From assembly GCA_035578155.1 (NCBI GenBank), contig JAPWDM010000003.1:18316916-18380915 (forward strand): DNA of 64,000 nucleotides, written 5' to 3'. Below are positions 35,226-50,200 of this stretch, piece after piece (positions within the stretch are counted from its first letter, which is position 1; each line of letters starts with the position of its first letter). The notes under the pieces are model-generated. The model saw nothing but the letters and a program-made list of their open reading frames with translations, ran no database searches and was not told where the DNA came from. The stretch is from Brachynemurus nebulosus (taxonomy: Eukaryota > Arthropoda > Insecta > Neuroptera > Myrmeleontidae). The translations under genes and the position numbers were made by a program.

Positions 35226-38200
35226 CAACCCTAAGAAAAAAGTAAAGGTAATAAAATTTTGAAAAAAATATGATTGGTTAAAAAAGATGACAAGGATAAA
35301 AAAGTAGCTTGTACAGTGACAGTTTAATTTATTTATCTCTCTCACACAAAAATGTGACAAACTAAGTCGGATTTACATAGCTAAAAAAAACTTCATAATT
35401 CAAAAAGTTAAATAAATGTATATAATTCTTAAAACTATTGATTTAGATTATAATTTAACATTTCTAAATCGTATTTTGTATTGCCATATTCTATTTTGAA
35501 TTGAAAAGTAATATTTTTATGAATGTTGCTGCAACAGGGCAGTTTCGTACTGAAAATAATTTATTTCATTTTTTGCTATAGTGTAAATCCAACTTGTAAA
35601 ATTTTATTACCTACGTTTACTTTTTTCTTAGAGTTGTAATATAATAGATATATATTGCATAGAATACAATACATTTATTTTTTCATCTTTTTTGAAATTA
35701 AACAAGCGGGGTTGTTTGTATACAACCCTAGTAGTCCACATGATCAGTTTGAATAGTGTTTCAGTAACTATAAATTGTACTTAAAAACATATGGCACATT
35801 CAAACAAATATTTCCAAGAAGTTTTTTATTAAAAAGTTCAAGTATTTTAGGTGACAAAATTTTAAAGTAAATGCCGGTATTTCGACCAACTGATTAAAAA
35901 AAGGGTAATAAAATTTTTCAAAAATATGTATGCTTCCCTCATTTTTATATCCTATTTTTTATTTTTTTTGAAATTAGCCTGAAATTAACATATAAATACA
36001 TAATTGAAATCTGCTGCGGACATGCGTAAAAAATTTTCATATAAATCAGGAGGTCTATTTTATAATTCAGTCATCAATTGATTATAAGTCCCTTGTTGAT
36101 TTTACTTTTCGCGATCCAATATCGTACTAATTTTTTTTTACGTTTTTGATTGGCATATTTTCTTTTTAAATTCGTGGCAACAACGAAAGCAACACTGCAA
36201 TTTTATTTTTGACATTTTTGTCACTGATCAACACACATAAAATATCAACACAAAACTAAGCAAAGTTAAGTAGAAAAAATAAATGAATGTATCGAGATAC
36301 AAATGTTGCAGCTAGTGTACATACTTGGTGCAACACATTGCAACAGATTGTATCACGAATCCTCGATACCATGTTGCCGATACAAATGTAGCGCGAAACA
36401 CGTCTTTAATGTACACACCACTGCAACATTTGTAGCGCTACAAATGTATTAAGTCGACTCGTACCATTAGATACAAGTACCATCAACGCCATCTTGTATA
36501 TTAGTTACAGCGCTGACAGTAAACGGTATATTTTTAAAAAAAAAATACATATGTAGAGTGGCAGGGACATGGTTAAAATAACCTTGCAAAGATTTTTACT
36601 TACTTCTAAAAGTTGTCCCTTAATTAACGGTCGATTAACGATCACAACACCCTGATTGTAGGACGCAACACGTCTGGCCGTCACCCGATTCGGTAAAATT
36701 TCAATATTTCTACCATGTATTTCATAGAATTCATAACGATCTGTTTCCGAAATCGATTCCACATCAGTGCCGTCTAATTAAAAATCACACGAAAACAAAA
36801 AATTAAATTAATTAAAAATCACAATTCCGAATTGAATCCAAAAAAATCAAACCTGTCACATCCACTGGTTTACCATTTGTACACTGATGAGACGGTGGAT
36901 CCAAAACAAGCTCCAAACTGTCGTGTAATTTTAAACTGGCCAATGGCGACATAGACATGGACATTGTTGTGGTGAGCGGTGGAGGTGGCGATTTGAAACT
37001 TGTTACGTGGATACTTGTAGTTCGTCCACATAGTGAGACCATCGCGTATAAACCCTAAAATTTTTACTTACATTAAAAATGTATACTGTAAAATGGGATG
37101 AACAGGAGAAAAACCGATAATTTATTGTCATTATTGTAGTTAATAATCAATAATGTATAGTTTTATGAGGGTTGTATTTGAGTTTACCATAAACTACCCT
37201 TAATAAATAATAATTAAATTAATGTTCAAACTGATAGGCATATTGAAAAATTTAAATGTGCAAGTTAACAATAAAAAAGTGTAAAACTTAAAAATAAGTT
37301 GTTCTTAATTAAGGTGAATCGATCACTTGAAATTTTCAAAGTTAGAATTTGAAATTTTAGTATATTATAGAGAAATATATGATGCATTCACTGACACTAT
37401 TTTGAATAATTTCTGACGTGTAGTTTAGAAGAAATAAATTTTCAAAGTTCGAATTTTTAACGTACGAGTAAATGCCAAAGAATTATTAGAGGTGAATCAG
37501 TGGTATATATTTAAGTAAGTTGTGTCATTAAAAACCAACTTTAAGAATTAAAAAACTGAAAATTATTTTCTTTTATGTTTTTGAATCATTAAAAAACTAT
37601 TTTTTTTAATATTGGACGTTTAGTTATTGTAATAAATAGAAAAAAAAACTATAAAAATGTCATTTTATACTAATACACCCATAATATATTTGTGTACGTG
37701 TTAGTTTTATGTGTACGGATACGTCACTACCAGAATCAAATTCATTACTTTTTAAAATTATTAAAATTAGAAGATTGAACAATAATCAAATATTAATACT
37801 GTTACATGTATTATAAAATTTAACTTATTTTTCTGCACATAGAGAAAAAAAGACTTTAGTAATTCATTTGTCACAAATTTGTCAGTACTGATCGATTCAT
37901 CTTAAGTTCAGAATTTAATTAAATTGTGTTTACGTTCAAAATGATAGCAAATTTCGTATATATTAGTTCATTTATTTATTAAAAATATGTCAAATTATAT
38001 TAATTTACATCAAACTGGTATAGTTCAAATCAACTAAAAATGGTCTGACGTCATTAACAAATTAATCAAAATTAGACGTACAACCTTAAGTTAGTATAGT
38101 TATTCTAATATAAAAATAACAAAAAGGAAAAGTATATAATTGGGAACAAAATATACAGAATGTAAATTATATAAATCTCGCTACGAAAACAGTGGGTAGA

Positions 38201-41200
38201 TCTCACCCATGTAATTAATATTTGCCAATAAATTTGAACAAAAACTGTTTTTTAACAGAAAAAATTTGATACTAACTAAATATGGGTTAAAAAAGGGGCC
38301 CTAAATTTTTTTTTTTAATCCGGCTCTCGCCATCTCATCTTTGTAAGATAAATTTTGTTTAAAAAAAAAAAAACATCTGGGAAACACGTTTACGACCTCA
38401 ATAAAATTATTTTCTACCTTTGATATTAAGAAGGTATTTGTGCATAATTTAAACAGGGCCGTACTTAGAAAAATTTTGAAACATCATGTAGCCAGTTAAT
38501 TTGCAATTTTCTAAAACTGTTAATTTCTACAGGGTGCAATGAGTCACCCCTCAAAAGGATGAGAGTTATTGTTTTTACACCCTGTATAATTGGAGTGAAT
38601 AGGAGCGGAATTAAAATAAAATTATTTTGCTTTTTTCTTAAGAAATAATTTAAATTCTCAAAAAGAATATGTCAAATGTATCATTGAAAACTATCTATCA
38701 AAAAAAAATTGACAATCCATTCGTATCTATTGTCCCCAAGAGCAAGGAAATAGAGACTAACCATTATTTAGAAATTTCTGGCTAAATTTAAAAAAAAATG
38801 GTTTTTCAAAATGGTAAAAGTACAGAAAAAACTACCGCAATCTGTTCTATATCATCTAATTTCTAATATGTTAGAACAGAGTGTACGAAAATTGAATCCA
38901 AATGTTAAAAATAACCCAATTCGGTCCATTTTACGGTACGGAGTGAATTTTTTGAAAAATACTCACTTCTGGCACATTATTAGCAATGATTGCCATTTCT
39001 TCAGAGTTGATTAAAATTCGTAGTGTACCATCGTGACTTCTTTTAATACCAATTCGATCACCAACTCGTAACCATTCTAAACTTGGACAGAATTTTGTGT
39101 TTAATAAACGCGATTTGATGTAGATATCATTTCCTGAATAAAATTAAAGATGTCACTTAAACAAATCAATTTTGAACCTCATTAACACATTCACTGCCGC
39201 CTGCTAAATGGGAAGTGAGATATCAGCGCCACAGTTTGAGTACCAGCGTAAGAATTAGATGATTATAAAATAGATACCTGAAATGTTATCCTATACCGCT
39301 GGTGTTTAACTCTTTTTACTAAGTGAAAAAAGCAATATCGAAAACTTGCGAGTAGCTTCTTTCGTATTTCCAATAAAGTTACAATTTCTAAAGCTTTAAA
39401 TAAGGTACTATACGTGATTACGTCATCAAGTTCAATTCTTTTTCTTTTTTAATTCCTTAGTGCCTTCAAAAATTATATGAATTCGATCTGTTGGTGTTAT
39501 TTTGAATAATCTGAGTATGAATGTTTCATTTTTGGTGTCAAATTAGTTAAATTCGTTCAGGAAATGTGACTTTTCAATTGTCTCTGTAATTTTGATTTTG
39601 TCAAAAATTGAAAAAACAACATTAAAAACCTCTAGGTAACTTCAAATTTCATGTTTCTACTATCAAAATTACGATTTCTGCTATTTTTTTAAAATTTGGT
39701 ATATATGATGACGTCATCAAGACAATTTTTATTTTTCAAATCAATAGCTACAAATTTGAAATAAAACTAATACTTGCTAAAATTTGGATAATTTGGATGT
39801 GAAATTTTTATTTTTGCTAATAGAACAGTCAAATTCGTTCAAAGAATGTGTTTTATTTTTCGAATGTGGCTTTTTGACATTAAATAATTTAAATTTTTGC
39901 TAGTATGTGTTTGCATGGTTTAGTAGTGCACATGCGTGAGAATTTTTTCCACCATGGATCGAACACCGTCCGGAAGATTGGCCGAAATCTACTCTACCAA
40001 TATTTACATACCAACATAGAGATAACACACCGATCTGTATATCTGATTCAATATACATGACGCTGACATCACGAGCAGTGCGACAATATACACGGATTCA
40101 AATATATAGCAACAGTGAACGTGTTTAAAGTAGAGATGTCGATTTTAAATCGATTAATCGAAAATCGATTAATCGAAGCTTAAAAAAAATCGATTCTTTT
40201 TTCGATTTTTTTCATTTGAATCGATTCATGAATTGATTATTAAAGGTAAGAGATCGATAACCGATTTTTTCCAAAAATAACTTCATTTTAATAGTAATTC
40301 TATACAAAGAAATATGTGTTAAAATGAAACACCAAAAACTTTATTGTTAATTGTCACTTTTTACTCGTTATATCAACGAACCCCTCCTATGGCTCTATAT
40401 AAGTCAGACTATTAATACAAAAGGAAGGAAGAGACCACCTATCTGTGCAAACGACGATCCCTTTCCCACAAAAGCGACTTAATTAGAAAACATTTTTTTG
40501 TTAATTTGTTTGAAATTCGTAGTATTCGTCCTACATATTCAATTGCCTTATTTTTTATAATTATAATTGAAAAGTTAATTCATTCATTGCCTTTACAAAT
40601 ACAATGTAAGGCGTTTTTACACGATATTACCGATATTACCTATGCACTATCAAGTAAGTCCCTTAAACAAAAATTATCAGCTAATTTTATTAAATTTTTC
40701 AAAATTTCGATTTTTAGATCGATCTCACAGAATCGATTTTTTTAGCCGATTTTTCTTTGAATCGATTTTTTTGATTTCGATTTAAATCGATCCAAAAATC
40801 GATCTTTTTTTTGAGAATCGACATCTCTAATCCTTACCTGTAACATACCACTCGGCATTGAGTGTATTCGTCGTACTATTTGATAAAATGGTTGCTTGTA
40901 CTTTTGGATCGGCTATATTTAACGATGTAACGCCAAATTTTAAACTACCCGCGTACTGTGGCGACAATGACATTATTTCGATTTCAAACAATTCATCGGT
41001 ATTCAACGGATGCGAACTAAATACAAAATATTGCGAATTATCTTTTGTGCGCGTGGCAATTGTATTATTTTCCGTGAGAATAATATTTTTGCCGTGAAAT
41101 TCGGAAAATCGATGAGCTAGATACGAATCTAACGGTTGCCCGGAATGAGCGGCGGGATTATGTACAATACTGGCCTGTAACGAAGCTGGCGTGGGTTCTT

Positions 41201-44200
41201 CACTTTGAATTGGTGACGCCAGTGGAACGGTTGGACGTGAATTATTCGCTACAATGGTCACTTGCGCACACTGTCCATACAAATCGACCACGGCATACAC
41301 GGACGATGCACTTACACGACACGCAGGACCTTGATCAACGCCATTCAAATAATAGTGTAACATACCATCAGCGTGACGCATTAAACCCACTTTACAATCA
41401 ACTCCCAGTGAATCGAGATCTAATTTATAACCGTTCTTAAGATTTATCCCGTTTTCCATCACCACGGCTCCACTCAGCATCCACGTGTCAATTTCTAAGT
41501 CGGTTGCCGTACTGGGTAACTCCAAGTCCTCTGGTCGCATAGCGCTCACACCCAATTCAATACTGCCCGACCATCGATCCACCATTTTTTCAATTACGAT
41601 TTCAAATAATTCTTCCTCGCGTAACGGTCGATTCGAGAATACGATGGCATCGTTGAATTCCGCAAGCGCACGTGGACGTGACGCCGTTAAACCGTTATTT
41701 GATATACGAGCGTTTTTGCCGCTGATATGATGGAATCGAAGATCACTGATCGAATAACAAAAAATGAATACAGTACAGCTTCGGTTAAGTTAAACTCGAA
41801 TTTATATGAACTGAAAATGATTCATGCATGAAGAATGTACATAAATTTATGTATCAGACAAGCGTTGGGGTATTTGACAGTATCAAAGAAAAGCAACTAA
41901 AACAAATTTTAATGAAAATTTATAATAAAAGACAGCAATGTATTATACTAATTCATCTTAACTATCATTATTTGATTTAAAAAAATTTAATTAAGAAATT
42001 AATTTTTTTAGCTAAAATCCACGTAAGCAGAAACGGGCTGTAACGTTGCTTTCTCTTATATTTTAACACTATCACCATTAGTGTCGCTACTTAATTTCCG
42101 GTTAGCAAACATAACTATGGAAATTAATCAAAATTTAATTAATTTTTTAAATCAACAATTTCTTTTCCTAGTTACAGGAAAAATAAACTTTTTTTTTTCT
42201 TAGTTACCGGACACCTGTTGCTATCTAGAGAATGTGACGTAACTGACAGCTAGTAAACGTTTTCGCGCAAATTTTGAGAACAAGTACTAAAATAATTTTT
42301 TCTAACAATTTTCGGCATTATTTTTAAAAATTAAAAACGTATACATGCATAATACATAAATATATGTGTTTTAAAATAATTTCCCAAAATTAGTCAAATT
42401 CCCCATTATAATAACTTTTATATGTAACAAAATTTCGTTTTTACATTCTTAAAGTATGAGTCATTTTCATTTAATATAAACTTGTCTATAACATCAGTTT
42501 TGTGAAGTGACGTCACTTTTACCTCACTAAAGTTAAGATTTTACAAAAAAAAGAAAGAAACAACATTATTACATGTTAAACATTTTTAAGATAAAGGTTC
42601 ACAAAAATTCTATAAAATCTATTTATATACCTATTTAAAAAAAAATTACATATAAGGTAAAAGACCCGGTAATTGACCCTGGCCCAGTTTCTGAACTTTT
42701 CAACTTTGTTATAAATTAATAAAAAAACTATATTTTAAATAAGAAAAAAAATAAATTCTTAATTTAAAGTAATCTATTCTGTGTCTAATGAACAGCAATT
42801 TAAAAAGTTTAGAATATATTAACTAAATAAAAAAAAATTTTTAAGTTTAAAATGTGTGTAAATACTATTTTTTTGGTAGTTTCTTAACAGTTTATGTTAC
42901 AAAGTACTCATTTTGATTTGTGCAATATTCATCATGTAAGTATGAAAACTCAATTAAAAATATATGAGCAGGTTAATATTTGTTTAAAATTTATTTTAAA
43001 ATATTTATAAAATACCTTAGAATGATTTTTATTATTGAAATATGAGGGTCAATTACTAGGCTCACTTCTAAAGTGGTATGGCCCAGTTAAATTCCAACCA
43101 GTTTTTGTTAGTTATTTTGTTATTTATAGTTATCTTCGATTAGTTTTTGTTATTTTTCATAACGTATATAACATTAAATATTCATTTTTATCAATAAAAA
43201 ATTATTTATAAATTAAATTTTAAAAAACTGTATTTTAAATTTAAGAATCAGAAACTAGGCCACTGTCAGGGTCAGAAACTGTCACATGAGAAATTTTGAA
43301 GGTCAGAAACTGGGTCCTTTTTGTCAATTTTTAAAACATTAATTTAAATTATTAATTCAATTCAAATAATTATTTTACTTGTATGACTTTATTTTGAAAG
43401 CCATAAACTAGTTGATAAAATTATTAATTGTCTCTTAAGTTGAAACTTATATTTATTACTGTCATTTAACCTCAGCCATCACTCTTAAAAGGTCAGAAAC
43501 TAGGCCCGTTACCTTAGTATAATTTAAAGAAATTGGTTTAGATGTCATAAGAGTATTCAAATTTAAATTTTTTCTCTATTGAATCTTAGAATTTTATTTG
43601 TAACTTAAATTTCATAAATGTCACTAGTTAGGTATATTTATTCAAAGTGAAAAATCAAATAGTATTTCAAAAACAAAGCGAAATAATATTAGTTACATAT
43701 TTTTCATGACGTAACTTAGAATGGTTTATGAGCTGAACTATAAATACACATTTAAAGTTTAATAACATAAAAACGTAAACAAATCAGTGATGTCTTTTAA
43801 ATAAAAATATTTTCCTATGTAAAAAGACTTCTAGAATGTTGAATTGTAGAATTTTTAGAAATTTTTTCAGATATGTAAAAAGCGAGTGATTTGATTAAAG
43901 GCTACTGACCTAGTTCAGTTCTTCACTTAATATAATTAAATAAATTTAAATCATAAACACTAAAATACTTAAATAACCAGGTACATAATAACCAATTCGG
44001 AGGATTTGGTGAATCCAAAGCAAATCGTAGCTAGTTACATATATTGAAAAATAGATACGGTACTTGTCAATTGTTCATTCAAGGGATAAAAAAAAAAATT
44101 CTATAGCAGATATATGTATAATGAAGAATTTTCTTTAAGGGTAATATTTTTTTATTACTCATGCGGGAGAAGTATTAACTTGCCGCACACAACTCTGTAA

Positions 44201-47200
44201 GCAAAACAGCTGTTTGCCCACTGTACTCTTTCCACATACTTTTTTGCGTGTGGAAAGTAACTTTCCACACGCAAATTGGCAATAAAACACGCAAAATTTA
44301 ATCAAAACACGCAAAGCCGCCTCTTGATTTTTCATTTAATAAGTATTTCATAATTATTTCTATAGAAACCACCAACAAAGTAATTTAAACAATAATTAAT
44401 TCAGAAAAAAAAGACGAACACTTAAACATATTATTTTAAAAAGTAATAAAAATGTCAAAAATAGTAATAATAATAGAAAAAAATATTCGTGAAATTCGTA
44501 ATAAAAAATAGTATGTGCAACTCGTGCGGGATTGTCGATTGCCCGCACTTATTGCACAATATACTATTAATGAAATTTATACATTAGTATAAAATCCAAT
44601 CAAGCCATTGGAATCCAAATTATTAAATAGTTTTCTTTTGTATTTGTTATTTAGTCCCGAACATGTATTAAATGACCGCCACTGACCTCAATCTGCTTCA
44701 CTAAAGTTTACCAAATTGTTCTTAACTTTAGTGAAGCTCTACTGTATATTAATGAAATTTTCACAAGTGATCCTCCTTAACGCAATTTACCTATATAGGG
44801 TAGTATTGGATACACAAGAATTCATTGTGTCCGGTGAATAGTCCAACGCGTCTTGAATAGTGGCTTGGGCTGCTTGTCCATACAAGTCAATAACGCCATA
44901 AACACGTTCTGGAACGTTCGTAGCCGCTGGTCCTTGATCGATTCCGTTGACAAAGAAATGCAACGTTCCATTATCCTTCCGTAACACTCCAACACGATCC
45001 CCCACCTGGAGACGATCCAAATTTTGTCCGTACTGATCAATAACTGTTGTTCCGTTGTGCATAACACCGTTTCCGGTCATCATCCATGTTCCAGACCTGA
45101 GAAAAATAAAAAAAAAAAATTGATTAACTCGCCAATTCCCAAACCGCGATCTATCGATAAAATATCCTTATTTTGTGCTAGTTTTTATCTTTAGGTACCT
45201 ACTCAACATATAAAAAATAAATAATTGAAAAAAAATACCCTTTAGTTTTTTTTTTTAAATGACGTGTCAATTATAGGTCATATGGGCCGTTATTTGTAAT
45301 ATGAACTGAGTAAAACGGTATGAAATTACCGGCAAAAAATCACTTTCATTGATTCTTAAATAAGCTTGATTCTTAAATAATCATTTGTTATAAACAATAA
45401 TAACAGTACCTACTTTTTAGACATTTTTATAACAGCGAAAATACCACAAGATACATTCACGCGCAATAAAACAGCAAATCGTTTGAAACAACAGAATTAA
45501 TTTGACCGTTAACATAACTTCAGTGTTGCCAAATTAAAACCATGAATACTACTAATTTTAAGTATTAACATTTTAGTTGTAACACATTTACTTTTAAAAT
45601 TTGTTATATTGCCTGTAAAAAAAAATCATAAATCACTGTCACCTAGAGGTGACACTGGGAATTCCCGAGTTAATAAAAAATGGGACTCGAGCAGATCTCG
45701 TTTCCAAATCGAATTTCAACATCTCCAAACTTACCTAACATTTGTCATTGTAAATGGAAATTCCAGCTCCGTGGGTGAATGCGTAGTAACACCAATTTCA
45801 ATTGACCCGGCCCATTTCGCAACGACTTTATCTAAACGCACCTCAAAATATTCATTTGGTTTCAACGGTCTTGCTGTTAACACAACGCCATTATTAAAAT
45901 CATCCACGGCACTAAAATTAACACAAATCATTTATTTAAGTTTTGATAATGTTTAAAAATGAACTGAAACATATCGCTACGTTTCTGTCTCAACCTCGTA
46001 TATGGTTTTTTGGCTGTTTTGAGCTAGAAAGTCAAACACATACATAATTCCCTCCCCCATATGATGTACTAAAGAATATCGCAAAATAGTTAATGGAAAA
46101 ATAATTATCATGGTGGCCACAGATTTTTAAAGATCAAATTCCCTGACTTTTCCAGGTTTTCCAGGAATTTTATTAAAAAATTCCCTGACTATTTTGTAAA
46201 AAATGTCGCTCCAAAAAGCTAAAAAAATTTCTTAATAACTTTTTAACACTTTCTTGAAGTAAGTTGGGACAGAAACGTAGCGATATGTCAAATTATTAAT
46301 TACTTCGGTCGATGTGCCGTTCTCCCGTTATTTATCACATCCGCATGTGCACCACAATTCGGATGAAACATCAGACGATCATAACAATCAACTTCGGTGG
46401 ATTGAGATTCAACAATGTTCAAATGTTGATCACGTAGCAGAGTATTTCGACGGGTGATTAAATTCTGAGATTCTCGTTCATCTTTATCGACAATTGTTAC
46501 CTGTGCGAGAATCAACACAAAATCATTTTTTTTCTTTTAAACTATATCAGGGTCTTCTTAAATGATTCTTACTTTAATGGTCATTCCGTACAGATCAATT
46601 ACACCCCAAACATTATGTGCTACTTTTGTCGCGGCTACGCCTTGATCTAATCCGTTAATAAAGTAATGGAGATTGCCGTTCGATTTGCGCATCATACCAA
46701 CACGATCTCCTTCACGTAATTCGTCCAAGTTGAATTCACCGTATTCGCGTCTTGTACCCTTGCCGTTGGTTAATATTCCACATCCGGACATCATGATTGT
46801 ACCGCTACGCATGTTTGTCATCGTGGCCGGAAATTCGAGCGTAGCCGGATTGTGTGTCGTGACCCCTACCTAAGAAAATCATTTCTTAGTGTAATAAATT
46901 TTATCTACGACTACCATGCAACTGCTTATTTATTGTACAAAATGCTATCTAGGTAGCTAAGTTTTACATACAGCTGTACAGAAAATTAAATTTTACACAT
47001 GCCTATGCGTAAAGAGACACATCACAATATAGCGACGCAAAAATTCTCACTCGCACCTCTGGTGGTAGAAATAGTACCAAGTAAAAATATACGTATATAT
47101 AATTTGAGGTATGGTCCATTTCACTTAAATTTAATACCGTATTTAGACGTGTTTAGTAGCTAAAGCAGGTTACTTAATCAAGTTACTAAATTTAGTTACT

Positions 47201-50200
47201 TTTGTCATGTAGACAGTTGTATTTAGTACAAGTGCAAGTAAGAAATTTAGTAATCTGTTTAGTCAAGTAAATAGAAGCCTGTTCTATTTACTTGTGCAAG
47301 TAGTTTACCCCCACTTTATTTTTTTGAATTTGCTGTTATTTGCACCAATGTAAACACATTAGTTTAGTAAAGTGTTTAGTAGATTTCCAATATACAAATA
47401 CAGGCGCGTAAATATTTATTTATTGCAAATATTTTTTTCGGAATTTTTGTACTTATTGTATTATATAAATTACAAATATCAAAAAAAGTCACTGAAGGTA
47501 ACTTGATAAAAAATTGAAACTCGTCTGACAACCATTCTTCATCTAATAATAAAAAAAAATATATATATATTTTTTTTCATTTTTATGGGATATATTTGGG
47601 ACAAATCATATATAAATATAATAAAAGGTCGAACCAACAAGTCAGTTCAAACATAAATGTCACATTTTCTTCTGATTAAATCGCTTATTAATATATCTGA
47701 TATATTTTTGTAGTGCACAACGAATTTATTGACAACTATGTATCATTTTTAATTTAGTTTTACTACGTTATGTATTACTACTTCAACTAATACTAAATCA
47801 ATTTACTAAATTGTGTGTAGACAGCCACTAAACAAAAAAATTATTCAATTTAGCTACTTGCTTTAGTTACCTGCTTTAGTTACTAAACCCGTGTAAATTC
47901 GGCCTTAACCATGCTTCATCACTTACGAATTTAAATAATTTCCGTTTTCTTGACTTTATCTCTTTCATTATTGCACTTACGTAAATTTTAAATTTGCAGT
48001 TTGTTTTTAGAAAAGAGTAGAAGATTGATTTGTTTCGAATATAAGAATTATTTAATTTTTTAACGATGACTCATGATTAATTGTATTTGAAACGGGGTAT
48101 ATAAAATCTAGTAATCCGCACATAATTTGTATAATATATACTTCTATGCCAATTGAACGTATACGTATATTTTTACTTGATACTAGCTCTAATTTAACCA
48201 CCAGAGGCGCGCGCGTAATCTTTGCGTTACCAATATTATATTAAAATCTGTACAAAAATTTTACCTAGCAACTGAATGTTTACATTCGTTTTTAATAAAT
48301 TTCTATCAAGTTCTACATAATTTTAATGTATTGTATTCATATCAAATTTATATTATTTATTGTGAATTTAGTTTAATGTAATGTAATTTCATGTTAGTCG
48401 TAGATAAAGTATAGTATGTAACTCGGTTGTAAAAGGCAATAGGCATATTACACATTCGCGCAATTAGACATTCGCCGCTGCGCGACTCTTGCATATTTTT
48501 TTCGCTCGTATGTATTATGCACGTTAATTTAAACTCACTTCTATACTTCCGCTCCATTTTTCAACAAGCCGATCAATTCGAATTTCGAACAATTCGTCAT
48601 CCATCAACGGTCGATTTGTCATCACGACGCCATTATTAAACTCGTCTAACGGTCGTCGTCGTTCGGCCGAACGATAATTTGCCGTCAATTTCACTAATGA
48701 GCCACACCGAGAATGAAATCGTAAACGATCTCGTGGAGACGCTACGAAAATCAATTCAAATGAACATCATATATCACCAAAAAGAAAAAATTAACAAGAG
48801 TAGAACTATAAAATATCACATATAACTATTTTTCTTTAAATTAATGAAATCTAAATATCAAAACTAGCGAAAAAACTCACTTATATTATCACCAGATGCC
48901 GTGACCAACGTATTCGATGTGTTGTTTATATTTTCCACTGGTAAATTTAAACTTACATTCCAATCTTGCCTTAAATCCAAACTAAGTTCGCTCAAATTTG
49001 ACGCCAAACTCATACCTTTATCGTTTACATAAAATTAAATAAAACAAACTAAATAATGAGCTGATCACTAAGTCTAAAACTAGTGAAATATATTCACTAA
49101 ATGATATAACACATATTAATTTTATCTGATATTACTACAACAACATAAAACTATTTTTTTGGAAAATACAGTGAATAATCTGATAAAACAATGTTTGTAT
49201 GTAACATTTTGACTCTATAAAAAGCGAGAAGAGAATTTTGTTTTGTCAGAATATCGCTGTTCTAAAATAGACGAGCTGACACTATTTAAAATGCACTCGT
49301 GCTCTACCTGTTATTCTTTGGTTTGTATATTTGTGTGAAATGAAATGGTTATAGTGTTTTCCATCAGACATTTAAATATTTAAACAGAATATATAACGAT
49401 ATAAAAATGATAGTAAAGTATAATTCAAAAATAAAATTTCAATTTCAGTTCATACAAAAGTAGAAAATTTGTTTTAAAAATTAAATATGAGAAACGAAAC
49501 GATCGCCATTTTCTCATACTGTGTGAACGGTGTGATGTCATACGAAAGAAAGAGATGACGTTACCTTTGAAATTAAAATAATTTTTTTACTTATATTTCA
49601 TCCAAATAAACAGTATAAAACATTTTTTAATGTTTGTCAACTCGCCTATTCAATAAAATCTTGTTTAAAAATTAGAATATTTTCACGTGAAATAGAACTT
49701 TAAGCTTAATATTTAATTAACAATTTAAACTATTAACTATTTAAAAAACGAATAAGCAGCCTTAAGTAGCTTTTTCTTTATCAGATGCCACTATAAGCAA
49801 TCAACATTATAAATAAATTCGAATTTTCATCTTAGGATCTTTTATTCTAGACTTAAGGAAATAGAGATATCAAGATTCCCACTTCTCTCACTTTTTTCTT
49901 ATAATAAATAATCAATAGAGAAAAAAGAGAGCAAAATATTGGGTGGAATTAACGGGAGCGCAGCTTAATGTTTAGTCATTCTGGTAATGAATGGAAGAAC
50001 TACTGCGAGTAGATTAAAGTTGACATCAAAATAAATAGTAACAATTGAGATAAAAATGACATTTCAAAAAATATAACGATTTGTATTTTGCAAATTAAAC
50101 AGCATAAATCTTGTGAGTTGTTGAAACCTAATAATAAATAAACTTTGCCTACTGGTAGTAGTTATATTTTTGAACACTAGTTCGCGTATCTAAGTTTTAC

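Noticed and set aside
40858..41730. Plus-strand frames of 76-81 codons
   Set aside because: They are antisense shadows of NEURL4 exon 11, which has clear NHR domains on the minus strand.
45609..45956. 115-aa plus-strand frame
   Set aside because: Antisense to NEURL4 exon 9; no support of its own.
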